Shown in pieces: positions 50,204 to 58,220 of a stretch of DNA of 64,000 nucleotides. The stretch is taken from assembly GCA_964528845.1 (NCBI GenBank), contig CAZGVE010000004.1:1-64000 (forward strand). The letters are read 5' to 3'. The translations under genes and the position numbers were made by a program. Source of the DNA: FEN-1191 sp964528845 (GTDB taxonomy: Bacteria; Pseudomonadota; Gammaproteobacteria; Steroidobacterales; Steroidobacteraceae). Under the pieces are notes generated by a model. The model worked only from the letters and a program-made list of their open reading frames with translations. It had not been told where the DNA came from and did no database searches. Within the stretch, counting starts at the first letter, position 1. Every line of letters begins with the position of its first letter.

Positions 50204-52669
50204 CTAATCGGGATCGTCGGATTGATGTTCCGGTCCGCGCATGAACGCATCGATCCAGCACCCGGGATCCGCCCCGCGGTCGCGAATGAGCTGGTGCATC
50301 CGCGCCACCTCGCTGGTGCGGCCGGATATGACGCTCAGCTCCGCATCAAATCCCCTGAGATCGAGCTGGCATACCACGCTCGTCAGTCCCTGCTTCAGCA
50401 GAAATGTCCGCGATCCAGGCTCCATCTCCTTCACCAACCGGTATTCACGTTCAGTTAGTCCGAATCCGCTCGTGTACTCCTCGAGAATTGCCTCCGGATT
50501 GGGGAAGAACAGTTTCGTAGGCGTCTGCTCCACAATTGTTCGGCTTATCGGGCTCTCCAGCACATCACTGGCGCTCTGCGTGGCGAGGCACATGACTCCA
50601 TTGTGCTTGCGCCAGGTCTTGGGCCCGTCCTTGGCGAAACTCTCGAATGCAGGGTCGGCAAGCAAGCGCCAGAACTCGTCCATCCAGCAGACCAGCCTGC
50701 GTCCGTCGAGCAGTTGCCTCACCAGGTGAAACAGATAAAGTGTCACGGGAGCGCGCAATCGGACATGGGCGAGAAAATCGGTGACGTCGATCCCAATGAT
50801 CGGCTGCGCTTCGAGCCGCGGCAGGACCAGATCGTCTGGATTGTCGAATACCCACGCATAGTCTCCTCTCGATGACTCGCACCACGGAGACAATCGCGCG
50901 TGGATGCCCTCGGGATCCGTCGGGTCGAGAAATTCAATGAGTCGCGACAGCCGGCGTTCCGGCGCGTCCAATGCCATCGTGCCCGCCAGCGCCTGATCCA
51001 GATCTTCCTGCTGGCGCACGCCGAGGCTCCCTGCACCACCCGGCTGCACCAGGCAACGTAGCCAGGTCTTGAGGAATTCGGTGTTGCCGCTGTTTGCCGG
51101 AAGCTGCAGGGGGTTGAATCCCGTCGGCACACCACTCGTGAGCGGAACGTACTCGCCACCAAGAGCCCGAACCAGGATCTCCAGACCGTGATCCTTGTCG
51201 ACGATCACCTGGCTCACACCCTTGAGTGCCAGCATGGTCACCATGAATCCTATGAAGACAGTCTTGCCGGAACCGGTGGGTCCGCAAATGAAGGTATGAC
51301 CCGTGTCCCTGCGGCTGCCGCCATCGGGGTCGCGAGGATCCGTGGCATGCAGCGAGAAATGGAACGGGGATCGGGCGCGCGTCATGAACATCGTGGCGGC
51401 CTGACCCCAATGGTTGCCATACTCGCGCCCGATGGGATAGTTATGGAATGCAGCTATCGCAGCGAAGTTGCGGGAAGTGATCACCGCCTTGCGCGGGCGC
51501 ATCGGGAAATGTCCCGGCAATTGCGCCCAGAACGCCGACTCCAGCGCAAGGTCCTCCCGCGCCACCACCATTCCGGTGTCACTCAGCAGGCTGCGCGCGA
51601 CGGCAATGGCGTCATTGAGCTCAGCGATGCGGCTGCCATGGTCGTCCGGCAGCATCCCATTGGGCTCTATCATTACCTGCAGCGAGAAGTGATGCTCCCC
51701 CATCGCGAACTCATTGCTGCTGAGCGCATCCAGGGCGTCCCCCAGGGCCGCGCACTGCGATACCGCCAGGTCCCCCGCATTCGCCATTCGGTTCATCTGC
51801 CGCTGGAGCAGACCCTGCCCTGCTGAGCGGGACAGGAACGCAAAGGATTGCGTGAGCACGAAGCTGAAAGGCGCTCCCAGCAGCCTGTTGAACGATCCGA
51901 CCGTAGTCGATGTCGGGTACTCCTTGATCCCGAGGATTGCCCCGGCTCTGGATTCGCTTGGAGTGCGATACTCAATGGCATCCTTTCCGAAGAACACTCG
52001 CGATGTCATCAATGCGTGCGTCAATGGACCTCGTGGCAAAGGCACCGCGCACGCCTCGCCATTGAGCAGCAGCGAGTAGAACTCCAGCAGAGCCGAACAC
52101 CGGGTCGCACCGCGAAAGTATGTACCCAGTGTCGCCACCTCGTAGCGGGCTAGCGACGCGCGCACCATATGCGACAACTTGTCGCACGCCTCCATGGCAC
52201 TGCGTGACTCCGCCGCCGCGGAGTTGGCCCGCGCGCGGCCCATGACGCGATCCAGCATCCCTAGAGCGACGCCAGGACTCGGTCGATAGACGACGCTCAG
52301 ATAGAGCTCATTGACCATGAGCGCCTGAGCCGCAAGCCGAGCGCGATACTTGTCGTGCAGCCGTGCAGCGAAGCCGGTGCCGCCCGCGGCGGTTGCCTGC
52401 GTACGGTCGCGCCGGCGCAGCACATGCGTCCACAGGGCGACATTTGGACTTGCGATGTTGCGCCATAGGATATTCAACCGCTCGTGCCACCCATTGAGCT
52501 GCTCGTCATCCGCCGCTTCGAACCCGAGACCATGCAGACGAAAGACCTGGACGTAGTCGCACAGGGACGTGCGAACCACGTTCTCGCCCACCTGGGCAGA
52601 GAGCGGAATGCTTTCCGCGGCGATCATTTCACGCCTGAGCGCCGCAGTGCGCGAGTGCGCCCGCCTCAT
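50204..52669 (-). CDS. virB4: VirB4-type T4SS ATPase
   Basis: 821 residues from the ATG at 52669, which shares one base with the virB3 stop (TGATG). Walker A is CGPTGSGKTVF near residues 460-468, Walker B is LVCWMDEFWRLL near 660, and ATQSASDVL and LFFPNP are the later family motifs. The N-terminal domain holds the CagE/TrbE part (GIKEYP, GMLDRVMGRAR). VirB4 energises pilus assembly and substrate movement. It is the largest T4SS gene here and has no frameshift. Confidence 0.95.
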   Translation of the reverse strand: MRRAHSRTAALRREMIAAESIPLSAQVGENVVRTSLCDYVQVFRLHGLGFEAADDEQLNGWHERLNILWRNIASPNVALWTHVLRRRDRTQATAAGGTGFAARLHDKYRARLAAQALMVNELYLSVVYRPSPGVALGMLDRVMGRARANSAAAESRSAMEACDKLSHMVRASLARYEVATLGTYFRGATRCSALLEFYSLLLNGEACAVPLPRGPLTHALMTSRVFFGKDAIEYRTPSESRAGAILGIKEYPTSTTVGSFNRLLGAPFSFVLTQSFAFLSRSAGQGLLQRQMNRMANAGDLAVSQCAALGDALDALSSNEFAMGEHHFSLQVMIEPNGMLPDDHGSRIAELNDAIAVARSLLSDTGMVVAREDLALESAFWAQLPGHFPMRPRKAVITSRNFAAIAAFHNYPIGREYGNHWGQAATMFMTRARSPFHFSLHATDPRDPDGGSRRDTGHTFICGPTGSGKTVFIGFMVTMLALKGVSQVIVDKDHGLEILVRALGGEYVPLTSGVPTGFNPLQLPANSGNTEFLKTWLRCLVQPGGAGSLGVRQQEDLDQALAGTMALDAPERRLSRLIEFLDPTDPEGIHARLSPWCESSRGDYAWVFDNPDDLVLPRLEAQPIIGIDVTDFLAHVRLRAPVTLYLFHLVRQLLDGRRLVCWMDEFWRLLADPAFESFAKDGPKTWRKHNGVMCLATQSASDVLESPISRTIVEQTPTKLFFPNPEAILEEYTSGFGLTEREYRLVKEMEPGSRTFLLKQGLTSVVCQLDLRGFDAELSVISGRTSEVARMHQLIRDRGADPGCWIDAFMRGPEHQSDDPD

Positions 52670-53043
52670 CACTGCGCCCAAATCAACAGCTCGCGCGACC
52701 CTCGCCCGCGCCGCCCGAGTGCATCCGCGCGCGATACTGCAAGCGGGCTATAGCTGCTGGCCCGCCAGTAGCCAAGATTTCCAACCAGGGCCGGCAGGCG
52801 CATCCGCCCCCAGAGCATGGCAAGGTCGAAGAAGCGCGGGTCCCTGGCGCAAAGCAGTGCGCAGATGCCATGTATCGGCAGGCACGAGAGCAGCGCCAGC
52901 AGATTTCTGGTAACAAGGAAGACCTCCATCGTAAATGTCATGTTGGCGAGGAGCGCCGAATAGGTCACACCCCAGCGCATCGGTGGTCGCGTGACTCCGA
53001 CGAACAGCGGTTCCGCGCGCAATCCAGTGTTTCGCGTAGCCAT
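52669..53043 (-). CDS. virB3: VirB3-type T4SS inner-membrane protein
   Basis: 124 residues. The opening GLRAEPLFVGVTRPPMRWGV is the VirB3/TrbD start, followed by two adjacent hydrophobic segments (ALLANMTFTMEVFLVT and LLALLSCLPIHGICAL) and a short soluble tail. It works with VirB4 at the inner membrane. It starts six bases after virB2. Confidence 0.9.
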   Translation of the reverse strand: MATRNTGLRAEPLFVGVTRPPMRWGVTYSALLANMTFTMEVFLVTRNLLALLSCLPIHGICALLCARDPRFFDLAMLWGRMRLPALVGNLGYWRASSYSPLAVSRADALGRRGRGSRELLIWAQ

Positions 53044-53049
53044 CAGCGC

Positions 53050-53355
53050 TCATACTCCAAACATGGCGCGCACCCAGGTAACGATCTGCGGCGCCCCGAA
53101 TGCGATCGCAATGCCCAGTATCGCGCCGAGACACCAGCCCCATGACATCCGGTTTGCCATCGCCATGGCGCCCAACGCCATGACGAGGATTACGGCGATC
53201 GGCGTAAGCCAGGCAAGGATGTTGGTCTGTAGAGCCGTCGCGCCAGTCAGGAAAGGCGATGCCTGCGCCAGCGCGAGCTGCGGTCCCAGCATCAGCAGAC
53301 ATCCAATCCGGACCGCAGCAATCACGCAGCCGCGACACCCGTGACGTGAGTTCAT
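53050..53355 (-). CDS. virB2: VirB2-type major pilin
   Basis: 101 residues from the ATG at 53355. A signal peptide ends near LALA/QASPF and leaves a short mature pilin with two membrane helices (NILAWLTPIAVILVMALGAM and WGWCLGAILGIAIAFGAPQIV), the VirB2/TrbC design. It would make up the conjugative pilus. One base separates it from ssb upstream. Confidence 0.88.
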   Translation of the reverse strand: MNSRHGCRGCVIAAVRIGCLLMLGPQLALAQASPFLTGATALQTNILAWLTPIAVILVMALGAMAMANRMSWGWCLGAILGIAIAFGAPQIVTWVRAMFGV

Positions 53356-53356
53356 T

Positions 53357-53758
53357 TCAGGCCACCGACTCGATCGAGTTTTGCCCCTCACTCTCCCCTC
53401 GGCGCGAATCAAGCTCCTCCCGCTTGAGCTTGCCAGGCGCCCCGAACCGGAAGCCCTCGACGATGATCGAGTAGTCATACTGCTTCTCACCCTGCGGGTC
53501 GACCCAGTTGTTCGAGCGGATGCGCGCATCCACGATCAACTGATCGCCTTTCCTGGCATTCCTGGCGATGGCTTCGCCAATTGCCCCGAAGGCCACGAAC
53601 CACAGACTGGTAACCACTTCCCGCGCGCCGCCTTCATCGTCCCGTCCTGCATAGTCGTTGCCAATGAGACAGAAGCGCGAGTAGACCGTCTGATCCTTGG
53701 CGATCAACTCCGGATTCTTGGCAAGATTGCCGATCGCAGTCATCGTGAAACTATTCAT
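53357..53758 (-). CDS. ssb: Single-stranded DNA-binding protein of the conjugation operon
   Basis: 133 residues from the ATG at 53758, with GAGGAG upstream; an ATG at 53773 is also in frame. The OB fold is clear: TAIGNLAKNPELIAKDQTVY, SRFCLIGNDYAG and SLWFVAFGAIGEAIARNARKGDQL, then RSNNWVDPQGEKQYDYSIIV. The acidic C-terminal tip of housekeeping SSB is missing, which is common in element-encoded SSBs that coat incoming strands. It is the first gene of the virB operon. Confidence 0.92.
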   Translation of the reverse strand: MNSFTMTAIGNLAKNPELIAKDQTVYSRFCLIGNDYAGRDDEGGAREVVTSLWFVAFGAIGEAIARNARKGDQLIVDARIRSNNWVDPQGEKQYDYSIIVEGFRFGAPGKLKREELDSRRGESEGQNSIESVA

Positions 53759-53838
53759 TCCCAGGCTCCTCATCCAGAAGTAGTTGGTGATCTCGACTCC
53801 GGCGAGAATTCTAGGCGGGCGCTCCCACCAACCGGGAT

Positions 53839-53886
53839 CAGGATTCGGTGGCGTTATTGCAGAAATGCCACCGACACCTTGGTGTC
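53839..53886. promoter_or_regulatory. Inverted repeats upstream of ssb: possible oriT or operator
   Basis: Within the 232-bp gap before ssb, CGGTGGC (53846-53852) pairs with GCCACCG (53867-53873), and GACACC (53873-53878) with GGTGTC (53881-53886) around a two-base centre. On the minus strand ATCCTG (53844 to 53839) sits next to these, resembling the core of the IncP nic site, but six bases can match by chance. This is the largest non-coding stretch bordering the conjugation genes, so a transfer origin or the operon's operator would be expected here. Confidence 0.4.
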
Positions 53887-53990
53887 ACGCGCCGGCTCGA
53901 CTGGCTGACAACGGTCTGGCGCCGCACGATTGCTGCCGCGCGTTCCGGCTTCAGTGTATTGTGTGTGTGTTCAGCAATCGCGGAGCTTCC

Positions 53991-54227
53991 ATGGCCACCA
54001 CGTCGCGCTCGGATGAAGACGGTACGATCGAGGAATGCATCGATGCGATCGACACGTTCATGGACGGACTCGAGCGCTATTCGGTGCCGGTGCTTGCCAT
54101 TGCGCTGCGGGCACACCTGAGCGGTCTGCTGCGCGCGATGGTCGACGGCGAGGTCTGCACTCCCGACGACGTGCGCCAGTTCGTGCACGATCTGGAGCAG
54201 GAGGCGCTCGGTAGCGGGGATGTCTGA
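53991..54227 (+). CDS. Small acidic protein of unknown function
   Basis: 78 residues from the ATG at 53991 with GGAG upstream; the longer open frame reaches into the ssb regulatory region and is unlikely. The protein is acidic and helical (EECIDAIDTFMDGLERYSVPVLAIALRAHLSGLL) and ends four bases before the cardiolipin synthase gene. I do not recognise a family. Tight spacing suggests co-transcription with cls. Confidence 0.65.
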   Translation: MATTSRSDEDGTIEECIDAIDTFMDGLERYSVPVLAIALRAHLSGLLRAMVDGEVCTPDDVRQFVHDLEQEALGSGDV

Positions 54228-54230
54228 GGC

Positions 54231-55652
54231 ATGATATCGCTGCTGCACGCCAGCGGCGCTGGCCTGCTGACGCTGCTGCATGTCGTGCTCGCGCTGGGAG
54301 TGAGCATTCATGTACTCCTGTACAAACGTGAGCCGGCAACGGCGATCGGCTGGGTCGGACTGGCCTGGCTCGCCCCGGTGCTGGGCAGCCTGCTGTACCT
54401 GCTGCTCGGCATCAATCGCGTGCGCCGGCGTGCCCGGACACTGCGTGCCGGCCGCGTTGCCCCCGGCGCCCGCCGGCTTGCCCAGGCACACTCGCGCACC
54501 GATTACCTGGCGGCGCTCGAGCTGACTGGCCAACGCATCACGCAGCGCTGCGTGGAACACCGCAACGCGATCGACATCCTGCTAAATGGCGATGAGGGCT
54601 ACCCGGCGATGCTCGCCGCAATCGAAGCGGCACAGCGCAGTGTCGTGCTCGCGAGCTACATCTTTCGTGCAGATCATGCCGGAAATGACTTCATCGATGC
54701 GCTGGCACGCGCGCGTGCACGTGGCGTCGAGGTCCGGGTGCTGATCGACGGGTACGGTGGCGGCTATCTGCATGCTGCGGCGTATGAGAGGTTGCGCGCT
54801 GAGCGGGTGCCGGTCGCCCGCTTCCTGCACTCGCCGCTGCCGTGGCGAATGCCATTCCTGAACCTGCGCAACCACAGGAAGCTGCTGATCACGGATGGTA
54901 CGCTGGGCTTCCTCGGTGGCCTGAACATCGGCGACGAGAACGTGACTGCGGCACGACCGCCAGTGCCGGTGTTCGACGCGCATTTCCGGATCCAGGGTCC
55001 CGTGGTCGCGCAGCTCGCCGAAGTATTTGCCGGCGATTGGCAGTTCGCGACCGGCGAGTCGCTGGCCGAAGGCATGTGGGCCGGGGCTGGCGCAGGAGCC
55101 TCCCGCGGCGATGCCGCAGCGCGCGTGGTGACGTCCGGGCCCGACGAGGATCTGCACAAGATCGAATATCTGATCATCGAGGCGATCGGCTGCGCGCGCT
55201 CACAGGTCAGGATCATGACGCCCTACTTCCTGCCCGATGAACGACTGATCACGGCGCTCACGCTCGCGGCCTTCCGCGGCGTCGCGGTCGAGATCGTGCT
55301 GCCGGAACACAGTAATCACCCGACCGTGGATTGGGCAGCGCAGGCCGCGCTCGAACCGTTGCTGGCAGCGGGCTGCTGCATCTGGGAGCGTCCGGCGCCG
55401 TTCCATCACTCCAAGCTGATGACGGTCGACGAGCGCTGGAGCCTGGTCGGCAGTTCGAACTGGGATACGCGCAGCTTCCGGCTGAATTTCGAGCTCGACG
55501 TCGAGGTCTATGACCCGGTCGTGGCGCGTGCGATCGGCGCGCTGATGCGTCCGCCCGAAGCCCGTCCGCTCGCCCTCGAGCGGCTGCAGCAGCGAGGGCT
55601 GGCGGTGCGCCTGCGCGATGGCGCAGCGCGGCTGATGCTGCCCTATCTGTAG
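54231..55652 (+). CDS. cls: Cardiolipin synthase
   Basis: 473 residues. Two N-terminal membrane helices are followed by the phospholipase D fold with two HKD motifs: NHRKLLITDGTLGFLGGLNIG (His215, partial quote) and HHSKLMTVDERWSLVGSSNWD (His393, partial quote). It joins phosphatidylglycerol molecules or phosphatidylglycerol and phosphatidylethanolamine to cardiolipin in the inner membrane. It follows the 78-residue gene after three bases and overlaps the convergent hydrolase gene by ten bases. Confidence 0.93.
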   Translation: MISLLHASGAGLLTLLHVVLALGVSIHVLLYKREPATAIGWVGLAWLAPVLGSLLYLLLGINRVRRRARTLRAGRVAPGARRLAQAHSRTDYLAALELTGQRITQRCVEHRNAIDILLNGDEGYPAMLAAIEAAQRSVVLASYIFRADHAGNDFIDALARARARGVEVRVLIDGYGGGYLHAAAYERLRAERVPVARFLHSPLPWRMPFLNLRNHRKLLITDGTLGFLGGLNIGDENVTAARPPVPVFDAHFRIQGPVVAQLAEVFAGDWQFATGESLAEGMWAGAGAGASRGDAAARVVTSGPDEDLHKIEYLIIEAIGCARSQVRIMTPYFLPDERLITALTLAAFRGVAVEIVLPEHSNHPTVDWAAQAALEPLLAAGCCIWERPAPFHHSKLMTVDERWSLVGSSNWDTRSFRLNFELDVEVYDPVVARAIGALMRPPEARPLALERLQQRGLAVRLRDGAARLMLPYL

Positions 55653-56452
55653 GCCGCCGGCGCCAGGGAGCCGGAAAGAAATCGGGCAACCGTGCTCTCG
55701 AACGCGTCGGGCGCCTCGACGTTCGAGAGATGAGAGGCGTGCAGCAGGGCGAAGCTCGCCTGTGGAATCCCCGCGCACAGCACCTCGGAATGCGGCAGCG
55801 GCGTCGAGGGATCCTGATCCGCGCCGATGACCAGCGTCGGAGCCGCGATGCGCGGCAGATCGGGCCGCTGGTCCATGTCGCGAATAGCGGCGCAAGCCGC
55901 CGCATAGCTGGCCGGATCGACCCGCAGCAGCATCGCGCGCACCATCTCGACCTGCTCCGGAGCCGCGGCACGGAATTGCGGCGTGAACCAGCGCTCCAGT
56001 ATCGCTGACACCAGCCCTGCGATGCCATCGCGGCGCAGGGTATCGATACGCGACTGCCACAGCGATGGCGGCGGCATGTGGGCGCTGGTGTTCGCCAGCA
56101 CCAGTCGCGCCACCCGCTGTGGGTGCTGCACGGCCACCCGCATCGCGATCATCCCGCCCATGGAGATTCCGCACCAATGGGCGCTTGGCACCTGCGCGGC
56201 GTCGAGCACCGCCAGTGCATCCGCCGCCAGCAGGTCGATCGTGAATTCGGGCACCCCGGCGGGCGAGGAACTGCCATGACCGCGCACTTCGCAACGAATT
56301 ACCCGGAAGTCCTGGCTCCACCGCTGCAGTTGCGGTTCCCACATCGTCATGTCCGCACCGAGCGCAGGCAGCAGCAGCAGCGGCGGCGCGCCGACGGGAC
56401 CTTCGATGTCGTAGTGAATGGATACCCCAGCGGTGCTTGCGAGCGCCATCAA
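55643..56452 (-). CDS. Alpha/beta hydrolase, 3-oxoadipate enol-lactonase-like
   Basis: 269 residues. The catalytic triad is clear: nucleophile Ser97 in GISMGGMIAMRVA, Asp in VIGADQDPSTPL and His in LLHASHLSNVE. The layout resembles PcaD-type lactonases, but those usually lie in protocatechuate clusters, and none is here. Substrate is therefore unassigned. Two adjacent ATG codons make the start uncertain by one residue. Confidence 0.82.
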   Translation of the reverse strand: MMALASTAGVSIHYDIEGPVGAPPLLLLPALGADMTMWEPQLQRWSQDFRVIRCEVRGHGSSSPAGVPEFTIDLLAADALAVLDAAQVPSAHWCGISMGGMIAMRVAVQHPQRVARLVLANTSAHMPPPSLWQSRIDTLRRDGIAGLVSAILERWFTPQFRAAAPEQVEMVRAMLLRVDPASYAAACAAIRDMDQRPDLPRIAAPTLVIGADQDPSTPLPHSEVLCAGIPQASFALLHASHLSNVEAPDAFESTVARFLSGSLAPAAYR

Positions 56453-56549
56453 GGCGAGGCTCCTCTGTCGATGCGCATTACGCCGGCGCTGATGGCGCCG
56501 GCTGCTAGACTACCTGTTGCGACGGGCACGCTACCATGGGGCACCTACG

Positions 56550-58202
56550 ATGAGCGCCACGATCAGTCCGCTGGCGGGAAAGCCGGCAACCAATATCACC
56601 CCACTGGACGTACCGGCGCTGCTGGCCGCATACACCAATGTGCGCCCCGACCCGTCGATCCCGGCCCAACGGGTTGCGTTCGGCACCTCCGGGCATCGTG
56701 GATGCTCGCTGGACGGAAGCTTCAACGAATGGCATGTGCTCGCGATCAGCCAGGCGGTGTGCGAATACCGGGCACAGGCGGCGATCACTGGGCCGCTGTT
56801 CTTAGGGATAGACACGCACGCGCTTTCGGGCATCGCGTTGCGCACCACCCTCGAAGTGCTCGCCGCGAACGGCGTGCAAGTCCTGCTGGCCGCCGGGGGT
56901 GAGTACACACCGACCCCGGCGCTGTCGCATGCGATCCTGTGCTGGAACCGCGGCCGCAGCTCCGGCCTGGCCGATGGAATCGTGCTGACCCCATCGCACA
57001 ATCCTCCGGACAGCGGTGGCTACAAGTACAACCCTCCCAATGGTGGGCCGGCGGACACCGATGTCACAGGCACCATCCAGGCGCGGGCCAATGCGCTGCT
57101 GGAGGCGAAACTCGCTGGTGTGAGACGCATGCCCTATGAGCAGGCACGGCTTGCCCCAGGCACGCGGGAGCACGATTTCCTGGAAGCCTACGTCGCCGAC
57201 CTCGCTAACGTGGTCGACCTGGAGCGCATCCGCAGCGCCGGCATCCACATGGGAGTGGACCCGCTCGGTGGCGCGGGGGTGCACTACTGGGGCCGGATTG
57301 CGGAACGCTACCGCCTCGACCTGACCGTCATCAGCGAGCAGGTCGACCCGACATTCCAGTTCATGAGCCTGGACTGGGATGGCCGTATACGCATGGACCC
57401 GTCTTCGGCGTACGCGATGCAACGCCTGATCGCACTGAAGGATCGCTATGACGTCGCATTCGCATGCGACACTGATCACGACCGGCACGGGATCGTGACG
57501 CGCTCGGCCGGCCTGCTGCCGACCAACCACTATCTGAGCGTGCTGATCGACTACCTGTTTAGCCACCGTCCAGGATGGAACCCCGCAGCAGGTGTCGGCA
57601 AGACGATCGTGAGCAGTTCGATGATCGATCGCGTGGCAGCTCACCTGGGCCGCAGCATCTACGAGGTCCCGGTCGGCTTCAAATGGTTCGTCGAAGGTCT
57701 GCAGAGCGGCCAGCTGTCCTTCGTCGGCGAGGAGAGTGCGGGGGCCACCTGCAGCCGTCTGGATGGCACCGTCTGGACCACCGACAAGGACGGCCTCGTG
57801 CCCGCACTGCTGTCCGCCGAGATTCTCGCGCGCACCGGTCGCGATCCTGGCACCTGCTATGTCGAACTCACGCGCCAGTTCGGTGCACCGCTGTCCGTGC
57901 GCGTCGATGCCCCGGCCACTCCCGCCCAGAAGAGCGGACTCTCAAAGCTGTCCCCCGCTCGGTTGCGCACCACCATGCTGGCGGGGGAACCCATCGACCG
58001 TGTGCTCGACCGCGCCCCTGGCAACGGCGCGCCAATCGGCGGCATCAAGGTCATCGCCGCCCATGGCTGGTTTGCAGCGCGCCCCTCCGGCACCGAGGAT
58101 ATCTACAAGATCTATGCCGAAAGCTTCCGTGACCAGGCACACCTCGACGCCATCGTGTCGGAGGCGCAGCGTATCGTCGATGCTGCACTGGCGGCGGGCT
58201 GA
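56550..58202 (+). CDS. pgm: Phosphoglucomutase (alpha-D-glucose)
   Basis: 550 residues from the ATG at 56550. It interconverts glucose 1- and 6-phosphate. Catalytic Ser149 lies in VLTPSHNPPDSGG, the metal-binding CDTDHDRHG holds Asp307, Asp309 and Asp311, and FVGEESAGA and RPSGTEDIYKIYAE are the sugar- and phosphate-binding loops. The opening AFGTSGHRG matches the family. The length matches enteric Pgm rather than the shorter AlgC type. No glycogen or exopolysaccharide genes adjoin it. Confidence 0.94.
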   Translation: MSATISPLAGKPATNITPLDVPALLAAYTNVRPDPSIPAQRVAFGTSGHRGCSLDGSFNEWHVLAISQAVCEYRAQAAITGPLFLGIDTHALSGIALRTTLEVLAANGVQVLLAAGGEYTPTPALSHAILCWNRGRSSGLADGIVLTPSHNPPDSGGYKYNPPNGGPADTDVTGTIQARANALLEAKLAGVRRMPYEQARLAPGTREHDFLEAYVADLANVVDLERIRSAGIHMGVDPLGGAGVHYWGRIAERYRLDLTVISEQVDPTFQFMSLDWDGRIRMDPSSAYAMQRLIALKDRYDVAFACDTDHDRHGIVTRSAGLLPTNHYLSVLIDYLFSHRPGWNPAAGVGKTIVSSSMIDRVAAHLGRSIYEVPVGFKWFVEGLQSGQLSFVGEESAGATCSRLDGTVWTTDKDGLVPALLSAEILARTGRDPGTCYVELTRQFGAPLSVRVDAPATPAQKSGLSKLSPARLRTTMLAGEPIDRVLDRAPGNGAPIGGIKVIAAHGWFAARPSGTEDIYKIYAESFRDQAHLDAIVSEAQRIVDAALAAG

Positions 58203-58204
58203 TG

Positions 58205-58219
58205 GCGGCGCTACGCCGC
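58205..58219. terminator. Hairpin between convergent pgm and ABC permease genes
   Basis: GCGGCG (58205-58210) pairs with CGCCGC (58214-58219) around a three-base loop, three bases after the pgm stop and just before the 3' end of the convergent permease gene. There is no T run on either side, so it is at best a weak or Rho-assisted terminator. Confidence 0.35.
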
Positions 58220-58220
58220 A

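Larger units (their letters stand above)
39626..53758 (-). mobile_element. Conjugation module (VirB-type T4SS, two coupling proteins, relaxase)
   Basis: Fifteen genes on one strand with gaps of a few bases or 1-4 base overlaps: ssb, virB2-virB11, two coupling proteins, relaxase and a PRTase-like gene. This is all that DNA processing and export need, apart from VirB1. No integrase, transposase, replication initiator, partition or exclusion gene is present, and no flanking tRNA or convincing direct repeat was found. It may be part of a larger element, a decayed one or a fixed chromosomal locus. The adjacent genes on both sides look chromosomal. Confidence 0.7.

Noticed and set aside
39587..53873. 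CGGTGGCATT at 39587-39596 and its reverse complement at 53864-53873 as terminal inverted repeats of the conjugation region
   Set aside because: Ten bases in GC-rich DNA can match by chance at this search size, the flanks do not extend the match, and no transposase is present.
53956..53972. Short GT dinucleotide run as a phase-variable promoter
   Set aside because: Only about five units, too short for frequent slippage, and no promoter boxes fit around it.
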